Source of the DNA: Bacillota bacterium
GTDB taxonomy: Bacteria; Armatimonadota; Hebobacteria; Hebobacterales; Hebobacteraceae
Reading direction: 5' to 3'
DNA length: 10,347 nucleotides
Assembly (NCBI GenBank): GCA_030597345.1
Contig: JAUVSA010000051.1
Span: 1-10,347 of the forward strand
How positions within the stretch are numbered: position 1 is the stretch's first letter; every line of letters starts with the position of its first letter. This document shows positions 1 to 5,832 of this stretch, one piece after another. Below the pieces are notes generated by a model. That model was not told the origin of the DNA, ran no database searches, and was given only the letters and a program-made list of their open reading frames with translations. The position numbers and the translations under genes were made by a program.

Positions 1-194
1 AGACGGTCCTGCACACAGGTGGAATCGAGATCGAAGCGCTGGTAGATCTCGGCGCCGAGCACGCCGGTGCAGTGGACTGGCTCACCGACCTCAGCATGTT
101 CCTCCAGGACCAGGACGCCGTAGCCGAGCCGGGCGAGTTCCCTGGCGGCGTAGCACCCGGTGGGGCCAGCGCCCACGACGACGACATCGTGCAT
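1..194 (-). CDS. FAD-dependent oxidoreductase, geranylgeranyl reductase type (N-terminal part, cut by window edge)
   Basis: Only the first 64 codons are in the window. The protein starts with a hydrophobic beta strand followed by the dinucleotide-binding signature GAGPTG (residues 8-13), then a helix and a second strand ending in Glu31-Glu32, the usual place for the acidic residue that binds the FAD ribose. This is a Rossmann fold. After it comes EVGEPVHCTGVLG, which resembles the region after the second strand in geranylgeranyl reductase-family flavoproteins (reduction of isoprenoid chains in lipids, quinones or chlorophyll). The ATG at 194-192 is preceded on its strand by GGAAGGA at good spacing, which supports this start. 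The gene is divergent from the ligase-TPR gene at 411. The flavoprotein call is firm. The subfamily rests on one short motif, and the real substrate cannot be told; other FAD-dependent monooxygenase-like proteins remain possible. Confidence 0.72.
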   Translation of the reverse strand, partial: MHDVVVVGAGPTGCYAARELARLGYGVLVLEEHAEVGEPVHCTGVLGAEIYQRFDLDSTCVQDR

Positions 195-329
195 AACCGA
201 GAGTCCTTCCTGTGCGCCGGGGACGCCGGAGGCAAACGCCGGACCCCAGGAATCTAGAGGGTGCCCTGAGACCGATGAGGTGCCAGGCGACACCGAGGTA
301 GGATAGTATTCGACGCGTTGGGTGGGGGA

Positions 330-381
330 TTCCTGCCGGCCCCGGCTCTCTCGGCAGGGACACAGGAGCCGGAGCGCCGGG
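330..381 (+). repeat. Bipartite shared motif, copy 1 (upstream of ligase-TPR gene)
   Basis: The 12-mer TTCCTGCCGGCC (330-341) and the 11-mer GGAGCGCCGGG (371-381) both recur at 4937-4948 and 4978-4988. The offset between the two blocks is 41 bases in both places, while the sequence between them has mostly diverged. This looks like a degenerate copy of a dispersed element or a shared regulatory leader. GC-rich composition weakens the significance. Confidence 0.4.
332..358. other. Hairpin in the divergent intergenic region
   Basis: CCTGCCG at 332-338 is perfectly complementary to CGGCAGG at 352-358, with a 13-base loop. It sits about 50 bases before the GTG start of the ligase-TPR gene, so it would lie in that gene's 5' leader or promoter. 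No T tract follows, so a terminator is unlikely. The rest of 195-410 shows no convincing promoter hexamer pair. Confidence 0.4.
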
Positions 382-410
382 CGTCGTAAGGGAGAACCCC
401 GGAGAGTTGG

Positions 411-2870
411 GTGAGGTGGACCGACTGGCCTCGAGTGCAAGGCATTGATTCCGCCGATCGGGCACGCATGAGTAGACGACGACAGAAGAAGAAGGAGCGG
501 AAACTCAGGAGCCAGATGGATTGGGCGCGGCTGGCCGGGCAAACGACGCTGTTGGCGGTTGCGTTCGTCGTGCCGCTCGTGATCAACAAGCAGTCGGGCA
601 CTGTCACCGACGTGAAGGATGTGGCGCTTGGCCTCGGTGTGGTCGTTGGGCTCTCGATCTGGCTGATGGCGAGTCTGGCGCGGGGCCGGCTGGAGTGGGT
701 GAGGTCGCGGCTGAACCTGGCGGTGATCGCCTTTGGCGCGTGGGCTGGGCTCACCATTTCTCACTCGCAGCACTGGTATGTGACGGTGTCCGAGTTCGGC
801 CGGCTGGCGGCGCACATAGGGCTGTATCTACTTGCGATCTTCGCGCTGCGCAGGGTGACTGAGGTGCGGCGAGTCATCGGAGCGGCCTGCCTTGCCGGGG
901 TTCTGGTGTGCATTTATGCGTTCGTCCAGGCAGCGGGGCGCGACCCCGTTGTGTGGGATGTCGCGCCGGGCCGGGTCTTCTCGTTCCTGGGGAATGCCAC
1001 TTACCTCGCGAGCTTTCTCGTGCTGGTGTTGCCCCTGGCGGTGGCTGTGGGCTGGCCGCGTGCTGGCGAGAGGGGCGAGGGATCCAGCGGAGGTAACAGG
1101 GTTGGAGCCATCGCGGTCTCTGTCATGTTCTTGTCGCTGGCTGGGATGATGGCGTTGTGCCTGTACTACACGGTTTCAATCTCTCCCATGATCGGGCTGG
1201 CGTTGGGAGGGCTGATCGCAGGGGTGATGTCGCTCGCGCGCGGGGGCCTGGCACTGGTGCGCAAGACGGCTCCGTGGGTGCTCGTTGGGGCGGTGGCGGC
1301 GGGGGGGATCGCCCTGGTTGGTTACTCGCGGTTGCCGGTGAGGCAGCAGGGCAGAGTGCAGAAGGTGCTGCACTTGAAAGATCCACACGGCAAGCTGCGC
1401 CAGATGCAGTGGGGGGTCGCGTGGGATCTCTTCCGGGAGCATCCCGTTCGGGGGATGGGGTACGGGACGTTCCGCGTTTACTCTCTGGAGCGTTTGTCCG
1501 CCGGTTGGTATGCCGATCTGGGGAAGTCAGCGGGAAGGATGCTGGTGCCAAGCTACGCGCACAACGAGTATCTCCAGGTGCTGGCGGGCACCGGAGCTGT
1601 GGGAGGGACAGTCTTTCTGGCGCTTATCGTGCTGCTCTACGCGACAGGGCTGCGTGTTTCGCTGCGCCATCCCAACGATGACTGGCGGCGGATAGGGATG
1701 GCGATCACGGTGGCAGCGACGGCCTTTCTGGTGCAGAACTTCTTCGGGGTGACATTCCGGCAGACGGGTGCGGCGACGTTCTTCTGGCTGTGGCTGGGGG
1801 TGTTGGCGGTGGCGGGGGCATGGGTGCCGCCGGAGGAGGAGGGGGACCGGCCGCGGGTGCGCGAGCTCCGTTTTCGCCCGCTGTCTCCTGTTCGTCTGAC
1901 GCTGGCGGGAATAGTGTTGGCATGCGTGGTGGCAGTGCTGGGGTGGTTGATCGTGCGGCCGGCGGTGGCCAATGTCATGCTGCAACGGGCACGGAGGCAA
2001 GCGCGAATGGCGCAGTCGGTACCGGCAGAGCGGGCCGACCTTCGAAGGGGGCACTTCCGAAAGGCGGCCGAACTTGCGGAAGACACGATTCGATTGTCGC
2101 CATATTCGGCGAACGGGTACTATACGGCGGCCTATACCTGGGGCGAATTGGGTGAGTACGAGAAGGCCATGGAGGCCAACAAGCGGGCACTAGAGCTGCT
2201 GCCCGGCAACGCCAGCTTTGAGTACAATCTGGGGGTGACATACATAGCGCTCGATAGGCTGGGAGAGGCGGAGGAGAGCTTCCGGCGAGCGATCGAGCTG
2301 ATGCCGACGAATTGGCAACAGCAGGGTGCGATGGCAGAGCTGCTGCTGCGCCAGGACCGGTTAGAGGAGGCAGTACCGTATGCAGAGGAGGCGGTGCGGC
2401 TGGGCCGGAGGGATTCCAAGTGCCACATGTTGATGGCCGATGTGGAGGTGCGGCGGGGGAATCTGGAAGCGGCCGTGAAGCATCTGCGAAATGCCGGGAG
2501 GCGAGCGCCGGGGGATGCAGGGATATGGAAGCAACTGACGGTGCTGCTGCTCAGGGTGGACGAGCCCGGGGAAGCGGTCAGCGCGAGTCGCACCTGGGCG
2601 CGATTGGATCCCACGTCGCCGGAGCCGTTGCATGTGCTGGGCCTGGCCCAGTACCAGAGGGGGGAGTATGGGGAGGCGAGAAAGGCGTTCCTGCGCGCGC
2701 TCGAACGTGATGGGAAGTTCCTCCCGGCGCGACTGCATCTAGGCTACAGCTACCTGAGGTTGGGCGAGCCAGCGAGGGCAAAACGGCAGCTCGAGCGCGT
2801 GGTCCGCATGGGGCCGAGAACCAGAGAGGGTCAGACAGCGAAGGCGGTGTTGGATCAGATACGGGGATAA
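411..2870 (+). CDS. O-antigen ligase/polymerase-like membrane protein with C-terminal TPR domain
   Basis: An 819-residue protein. After a basic N-terminus (RRRQKKKERK, residues 22-31) there are about 12 hydrophobic segments between residues 43 and 518. NATYLASFLVLVLPLA (195-210) matches the gNxxYLAgfLvlllPla pattern of O-antigen ligases. The long loop at about 305-390 carries the Wzy_C hallmarks EHPVRGMGYGTF (343-354) and AHNEYLQVLAGTGAVGG (383-399); the His in each is typical of the family. Residues 567-804 hold seven TPRs in exact 34-residue steps. Wzy_C proteins join or polymerise lipid-linked glycans on the periplasmic face of the inner membrane; the TPRs suggest a binding partner. The chosen GTG start has GGAG at 401-404, six bases upstream. 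An in-frame ATG at 468 (giving 800 residues) has no comparable ribosome site but begins just before the basic stretch. No other glycan genes are in the window, so ligase, polymerase or protein glycosyltransferase cannot be separated. Confidence 0.88.
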   Translation: MRWTDWPRVQGIDSADRARMSRRRQKKKERKLRSQMDWARLAGQTTLLAVAFVVPLVINKQSGTVTDVKDVALGLGVVVGLSIWLMASLARGRLEWVRSRLNLAVIAFGAWAGLTISHSQHWYVTVSEFGRLAAHIGLYLLAIFALRRVTEVRRVIGAACLAGVLVCIYAFVQAAGRDPVVWDVAPGRVFSFLGNATYLASFLVLVLPLAVAVGWPRAGERGEGSSGGNRVGAIAVSVMFLSLAGMMALCLYYTVSISPMIGLALGGLIAGVMSLARGGLALVRKTAPWVLVGAVAAGGIALVGYSRLPVRQQGRVQKVLHLKDPHGKLRQMQWGVAWDLFREHPVRGMGYGTFRVYSLERLSAGWYADLGKSAGRMLVPSYAHNEYLQVLAGTGAVGGTVFLALIVLLYATGLRVSLRHPNDDWRRIGMAITVAATAFLVQNFFGVTFRQTGAATFFWLWLGVLAVAGAWVPPEEEGDRPRVRELRFRPLSPVRLTLAGIVLACVVAVLGWLIVRPAVANVMLQRARRQARMAQSVPAERADLRRGHFRKAAELAEDTIRLSPYSANGYYTAAYTWGELGEYEKAMEANKRALELLPGNASFEYNLGVTYIALDRLGEAEESFRRAIELMPTNWQQQGAMAELLLRQDRLEEAVPYAEEAVRLGRRDSKCHMLMADVEVRRGNLEAAVKHLRNAGRRAPGDAGIWKQLTVLLLRVDEPGEAVSASRTWARLDPTSPEPLHVLGLAQYQRGEYGEARKAFLRALERDGKFLPARLHLGYSYLRLGEPARAKRQLERVVRMGPRTREGQTAKAVLDQIRG

Positions 2871-2871
2871 C

Positions 2872-2963
2872 GCGCCGGCGTGGCAACGGGGCAGAGAAGA
2901 GAGTCCGGCCCCGGGACTCAGCAGCGAGGGGAAACTCAGCTCAGCACGCTCCTGGGGCCGAAC
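2872..2963. repeat. About 90-bp direct repeat, copy A
   Basis: This matches 4981-5073 in the same orientation. The best part runs from GCAGAG at 2891 to 2963 and aligns with 4998-5071 with one single-base indel and scattered substitutions. Shared blocks include GTCCGGCCCCGG and TCAGCTCAGCACG. The outer arms are complementary but imperfect: TCCGGCCCCGGGA near 2904 against TCCTGGGGCCGAA near 2950-2962, with one mismatch and one G-T pair. It lies between the stop of the ligase-TPR gene and the 3' end of the IclR gene. Confidence 0.7.
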
Positions 2964-2987
2964 CAGTGTTAGGGTACCACAAACAGG

Positions 2988-3007
2988 CGGGGTTCGCAAC
3001 CCCGTTT
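2988..3007. terminator. Probable intrinsic terminator between convergent genes
   Basis: CGGGGTT (2988-2994), loop CGC, and AACCCCG (2998-3004) form a 7-bp stem followed by TTT on the plus strand. On the minus strand the stem starts 24 bases after the IclR stop and is followed by a weak CCTGTTTG run. It fits a terminator for the plus-strand ligase-TPR gene and could serve both directions. A second small palindrome, TTTCAC-TAC-GTGAAA, lies at 3005-3019. Confidence 0.5.
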
Positions 3008-3027
3008 CACTACGTGAAAAGCCTATA

Positions 3028-4752
3028 TCACTCCGTGGCGTACGAGGACGATGCGGCCCGCTGTGAGGGCCCGACCAGGGGAAGTCGCTGACGCCAGTCG
3101 GCGACAAACATGCCGGAGAGCCTTTGGGCCCCCCGACGCAGCAGCGGAAGCCAACGCTTGATGTTGGCCTCAGTCAGCTCATGTGTCAATGGTACCGTCG
3201 CCAGGCTCGCCACCACCCTCCCCCGTTCGTCGGTCACCGGGACCGCCAGAGCAGCAGCACCAAGAGTGGTCTCCTCTCGGGCCACCGCGAAGCCTCGTCT
3301 GCGAACAGCTATAAGCTCCCGCAGAAGCTGCTCGGGAGAGGTGATGGTGTTCTCAGTAAGCGCCTCCAGTCCCTTCGCGAGGTAGGCGCGAAGGTCGGGG
3401 CTAGACTGTGCTGCCAGGTAGCACTTGCCGGCGGCCGCTGAGTGGAGTGGGGGCGGCGGGAGGTTCTCCGGATGCCAGCAGAGGGGCCGTCGAGGCAGCG
3501 CGTGCTGGTATACGATCACTCTTCTCTCTTCACTGTCGGGGAACACCAGGCAGGCGGTTGCGCCGGTGGCCTCTGCAAGCCACTCGAGGATGCTCCCGCT
3601 CCAGCGCGTCAGCAGCGTTGCAGACCGCAGTGCCGGAGCGAGGCGAATCCAGAAAAGAGGGCTCACCAGATAACGGCCGCTCGCCGGGTATTGTCTCACG
3701 AATCCCTCCGCCGCGAGCGTGCGGAGGAGCCGGAACACGGTTGCACCGTGGAGGCCGCATCGACGCGCGACTTCAGTCGAAGACGCTCCCTCTCGCGAAT
3801 GGAGAAGCAGCACGAGCACCCGAACAGCACGGGCGACTGACCTCACTATGGGAGTCGATGCGTTGCCGGGGCCAATGTCAGCAGCATCCGGGCCCGAGGA
3901 AGGGACTGGTTCTTGGGGCGCGTCCTCCTTCAAGCGAGCCAGCCAAGCAGCGTCGCCGATGAGGTTTGAGATTCCCTCCGAGGTCTCCCGCAGAGGAGCC
4001 AGGTATTCCCTGAGCGCGTCGTCAGTGAGGTCGCTATCGGACAGAGCACGGACTACCGCGCCAACCACCAAGCCATCAGGCCCGCGCAGAGGAACTCCCA
4101 TATAGAACTCCCCGGCTGCGCCTTCCCCCAGGTTCAGCGCGTAGCCTTGCTGCCGGACCAGCGCGAGTTCCTCCCTAAGGCGGCGGATGGACATAATGGT
4201 CCGGCCCGTCAGTCCGGCCAGCCCCCCTCGCGCGTACTCGGCGAGCTCATCATCCGAGGCGGCCGCGAGGTAGCACTTTCCTGAGGAGGTCGCGTGAAGC
4301 GGCCAACGATTTGTGCCGCTGGACTCCACGTAGACAGGTGAGGAGGGAACGGCGCGCATGCGTGTCACGATACTGCGCCCGGTCTCATCGACGAGGCCGA
4401 TCACGACTGTCGCCTCTGCGGACTGGGCGAGTCGCTTGAGCAGCGTGTCCGTATCGGAGGTCAGCGACAGGGCGGGGCGCAAGAAAGGCGCCAAGCCGAC
4501 CCAGAACGCAGGATTATGCAGGTAACGCCCTGTGCTCTCCTCGTGTACGATGATGCCTGCAGCGACCAGTGTACGCAGGAGCCGCAGAGCAGTCGTCTTG
4601 TGCAACCCGAGTGCGGAACTCAAGTCTGCGAGTCCCCTGCCGCTCGTTGAATGGTCCAATCCTCGCAGGAGACGAAGGGCTCGGCTCACTGAGCGAAGAG
4701 CCGCGGTCTGCCGACGACTGGCTCCTTGGCTGCGTTTCCGGGTAGACGTCAC
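3028..4752 (-). CDS. Tandem-duplicated IclR-family transcriptional regulator (two complete IclR units)
   Basis: A 574-residue protein, about twice the usual IclR length of 250-280. Unit 1 has a winged helix-turn-helix at about residues 20-80 (GLHKTTALRLLRTLVAAG, 49-66) and an effector-binding domain at about 98-270. After a Pro/Ser/Asp-rich linker (about 278-300), unit 2 repeats this with a winged helix at about 303-364 (GLHGATVFRLLRTLAAEG) and an effector domain at about 380-552. Matching landmarks are GRYLHNPAFWVGLAP and GRYLVSPLFWIRLAP, and GKCYLAA in both effector domains followed by a Thr-x-x-Thr-Ile-like segment. The GTG start at 4752-4750 has GAGGGGGAGG just upstream with a 6-7 base spacer. 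The frame stays open to 5076, but that extension has no ribosome site, reads through repeat B and looks like random GC-rich translation. IclR proteins bind operator palindromes as dimers or tetramers and respond to small carbon metabolites. No target gene is evident nearby. Confidence 0.9.
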   Translation of the reverse strand: MTSTRKRSQGASRRQTAALRSVSRALRLLRGLDHSTSGRGLADLSSALGLHKTTALRLLRTLVAAGIIVHEESTGRYLHNPAFWVGLAPFLRPALSLTSDTDTLLKRLAQSAEATVVIGLVDETGRSIVTRMRAVPSSPVYVESSGTNRWPLHATSSGKCYLAAASDDELAEYARGGLAGLTGRTIMSIRRLREELALVRQQGYALNLGEGAAGEFYMGVPLRGPDGLVVGAVVRALSDSDLTDDALREYLAPLRETSEGISNLIGDAAWLARLKEDAPQEPVPSSGPDAADIGPGNASTPIVRSVARAVRVLVLLLHSREGASSTEVARRCGLHGATVFRLLRTLAAEGFVRQYPASGRYLVSPLFWIRLAPALRSATLLTRWSGSILEWLAEATGATACLVFPDSEERRVIVYQHALPRRPLCWHPENLPPPPLHSAAAGKCYLAAQSSPDLRAYLAKGLEALTENTITSPEQLLRELIAVRRRGFAVAREETTLGAAALAVPVTDERGRVVASLATVPLTHELTEANIKRWLPLLRRGAQRLSGMFVADWRQRLPLVGPSQRAASSSYATE

Positions 4753-4887
4753 TACTGGGCCTCCCCCTCGCGCCAAAGTCTTGCGGCTATGGACCATAGG
4801 TTCGGAGAGGCGGGGCCAGGACCTGCTTCCGACGCCAGTCGTCTCTGGTCGCTGCCTGTGGCGCGCCTGGCCGCGCGGCGGAAGCTG

Positions 4888-4907
4888 AGCATGCCGGTGC
4901 ACATGCT
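4888..4907. promoter_or_regulatory. Inverted repeat upstream of the IclR gene, possible operator
   Basis: AGCATG (4888-4893) and CATGCT (4902-4907) are separated by eight bases, about 140 bases upstream of the IclR-type start. IclR regulators often act on palindromes of about this size near their own promoters, so an autoregulatory site is possible. There is no direct evidence, and 6-bp arms can arise by chance. Confidence 0.25.
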
Positions 4908-4936
4908 TGTAGAATGACGCGGAGGAGGGGCAGGAC

Positions 4937-4988
4937 TTCCTGCCGGCCTGGGGAAGAAGGGATGCACGACCTAAGCAGGAGCGCCGGG
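4937..4988 (+). repeat. Bipartite shared motif, copy 2 (upstream of IclR gene)
   Basis: TTCCTGCCGGCC (4937-4948) and GGAGCGCCGGG (4978-4988) have the same 41-base offset as the pair at 330-381. This copy overlaps a small palindrome, GCAGGA-CT-TCCTGC, at 4930-4943 and runs directly into repeat B. Confidence 0.4.
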
Positions 4989-5073
4989 GAAGCTCACGCA
5001 GAGAATCACGTCCGGCCCCGGTCCTCAGCGGCGAGGGGAGATTCAGCTCAGCACGATCCCCGGGGCCGGACGT
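4981..5073. repeat. About 90-bp direct repeat, copy B, with perfect 14-bp inverted repeat
   Basis: This is the second copy of the repeat at 2872-2963. Here the ends form a perfect inverted repeat: ACGTCCGGCCCCGG (5008-5021) and CCGGGGCCGGACGT (5060-5073) around a 38-base loop. The loop holds a further small stem, CCTC-AGCGGC-GAGG. The two copies lie on either side of the IclR gene in the same orientation. It could be a dispersed hairpin element (REP- or MITE-like) or a structured RNA; no coding content is convincing. Confidence 0.75.
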
Positions 5074-5124
5074 CACTCTTCCTGTGTAGCGAAATGCGCG
5101 TCAGCAGGAGACGTGAGAGAGTAT

Positions 5125-5199
5125 GGCCGGCCCGCAAGGTGACGCAATCGCAGACTAGTCACGAGGCCGCTGAGCCACTGGGCCGGCCTTCTTGTTTGA
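5125..5199 (+). ncRNA. Candidate structured RNA element of unknown type
   Basis: GGCCGGCCC (5125-5133) pairs perfectly with GGGCCGGCC (5180-5188). Inside it, GTGAC (5139-5143) pairs with GTCAC (5158-5162). The outer stem is followed on the plus strand by TTCTTGTTT. A nested stem with a T-rich tail could be a small RNA with a terminator, a riboswitch-like element, or a palindromic repeat. It matched no riboswitch consensus I could recall. The T-rich tail favours the plus strand, but no gene lies close downstream on that strand before the tRNA. Confidence 0.3.
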
Positions 5200-5244
5200 C
5201 CTGGACCCAGGCAGAGGCCCGAAACAGCGAGAACAGAATGCCCT

Positions 5245-5281
5245 TGTGGGGAGGGAGGGCCGGCGATCCGCCCTCCCCACA
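5245..5281. repeat. G/C-tract hairpin 1
   Basis: TGTGGGGAGGG (5245-5255) and CCCTCCCCACA (5271-5281) form a perfect 11-bp stem with a 15-base loop. An alternative 8-bp pairing, GGGAGGGC (5253-5260) with GCCCTCCC (5270-5277), uses overlapping bases. No clear T tract follows. It shares the GGGGAGGG/CCCTCCCC core with the hairpin 40 bases downstream. Confidence 0.55.
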
Positions 5282-5321
5282 CCCCTCCTGTGCGAGCGCG
5301 CGACGATAGGGTGGCTGGGAT

Positions 5322-5353
5322 TCGAGAGGGGAGGGAGGACCCTCCCCCCTCGA
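5322..5353. repeat. G/C-tract hairpin 2
   Basis: TCGAGAGGGGAGGG (5322-5335) pairs with CCCTCCCCCCTCGA (5340-5353) with one mismatch and a four-base loop (AGGA). A pyrimidine-rich stretch follows, but it is mostly C. On the plus strand it could weakly terminate transcripts entering the region; there is no plus-strand gene immediately upstream, so a repeat element is at least as likely. Confidence 0.5.
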
Positions 5354-5375
5354 TTCTTCCCCCTCCCCTGAACAG

Positions 5376-5387
5376 CTAGGAGCCTAG
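5376..5387. other. CTAGG-AG-CCTAG palindrome
   Basis: Two perfect 5-bp arms flank AG. CTAG is generally scarce in bacterial genomes, which makes a double occurrence in one palindrome mildly notable. It could be a protein-binding site. Nothing around it decides its role. Confidence 0.2.
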
Positions 5388-5485
5388 GTCGCGGGCCGGG
5401 GCGTTAGCGTTAGTTGGCAAGAGACGCGAGGTCGGGGGCGCGCCCGGAAAGGGATAGCTGGACCTAAGGTGGGCAGGCCTTCGCT

Positions 5486-5541
5486 TCCGCCTTCGCTGAA
5501 GCTTCCGACTTCGCCAAGGCTACGTCGGACGAGTCGGCGGA
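5486..5541. repeat. Nested inverted-repeat element, probably a dispersed repeat
   Basis: An outer pair TCCGCC (5486-5491)/GGCGGA (5536-5541) encloses an inner pair TCCGAC (5504-5509)/GTCGGA (5524-5529). Short internal direct repeats (CTTCGC several times) fill the loops. The sequence then continues into CTCAGGGTGACA. This layout is typical of short palindromic intergenic repeats. Only one copy is in the window, so dispersal is inferred. Confidence 0.4.
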
Positions 5542-5634
5542 CAAGCCGCTCAGGGTGACACCAGGGGGGCGCTCGGCGCAGGCAGTGGGCCGGCGAGGAT
5601 GTATTCGTGGGTCGGCTGGCAGGGCCGGGCGGGG

Positions 5635-5663
5635 TTGACAGGGGGTGTTGGGGACACTATAAT
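5635..5663 (+). promoter_or_regulatory. Consensus sigma-70 promoter of the tRNA-Ala gene
   Basis: TTGACA (5635-5640) and TATAAT (5658-5663) are both perfect consensus hexamers with an optimal 17-base spacer. Transcription should begin near 5670, about 10 bases before the mature tRNA 5' end. This is the clearest promoter in the window and fits a strongly expressed stable RNA. It also implies that the organism's housekeeping sigma factor reads the standard consensus. Confidence 0.9.
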
Positions 5664-5680
5664 CTGGTCGAACCTGAGGT

Positions 5681-5755
5681 GGGGCTGTGGCGCAGTGGGA
5701 GCGCGTTTCCTTGGCATGGAAGAGGTCGCGGGTTCGAATCCCGCCAGCTCCACCA
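5681..5755 (+). tRNA. tRNA-Ala (anticodon GGC), CCA encoded
   Basis: The cloverleaf folds fully. The acceptor stem is GGGGCTG with CAGCTCC, the D arm is GCGC-AGTGGGA-GCGC, the anticodon arm is TTTCC-TTGGCAT-GGAAG, the variable loop is AGGTC, the T arm is GCGGG-TTCGAAT-CCCGC, and the discriminator A is followed by encoded CCA (75 bases). The loop reads TT-GGC-AT, so the anticodon is GGC, which decodes GCC (Ala). The acceptor stem contains the G3-U70 wobble pair, the main identity element of alanyl-tRNA synthetase, confirming the assignment. It has its own consensus promoter upstream and a hairpin downstream. Confidence 0.97.
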
Positions 5756-5792
5756 AGATGTGTGATCGGGTCTATTGTTGAGGATTCGCTTC

Positions 5793-5820
5793 GAGCACGC
5801 CGAGCGGCGTGCTCTTCGTG
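5793..5820 (+). terminator. Hairpin after tRNA-Ala, probable terminator
   Basis: GAGCACGCC (5793-5801), loop GAGC, and GGCGTGCTC (5806-5814) form a perfect 9-bp GC-rich stem followed by TTCGTG. The T run is weak. Its place 38 bases after the tRNA suggests it ends the tRNA transcript, possibly with some read-through into the gene at 5833. Confidence 0.6.
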
Positions 5821-5832
5821 TCGGAGCCAGCG

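Noticed and set aside
204..260. GGCAAAC within a GC-rich stem, reminiscent of a cyclic-di-GMP riboswitch
   Set aside because: The second conserved segment (GACGCAAAGCC-like) and the tetraloop receptor are absent in the right order, so the match is only a short string.
2739..3107. Minus-strand frame whose peptide (RAELSFPSLL) resembles the IclR extension (RAELNLPSPL)
   Set aside because: The similarity comes only from translating the two copies of the DNA repeat on the same strand. Part of the frame overlaps the ligase-TPR gene and the IclR 3' end.
4753..5076. N-terminal extension of the IclR frame by 108 codons
   Set aside because: It reads through repeat B, has no recognisable domain, and the GTG at 4752 has a far better ribosome site at the natural IclR beginning.
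5073..5282. 69-codon minus-strand frame in the intergenic region
   Set aside because: It spans the candidate structured RNA and one hairpin, has no recognisable family or ribosome site, and the base pairing explains the region better.
5681..5755. tRNA-Ala as an integration (att) site
   Set aside because: No second copy of the tRNA 3' end and no integrase gene are in the window.
5550..5756. Open frame antisense to tRNA-Ala beginning MVELAGFEPATSS
   Set aside because: This is the familiar false protein produced by translating the complement of a tRNA T arm and 3' end. It overlaps the tRNA and its promoter completely.
5809..5832. GTG 5809 as start of the unknown membrane protein
   Set aside because: The codon lies in the 3' arm of the tRNA terminator stem and has no ribosome site; ATG 5833 has one.
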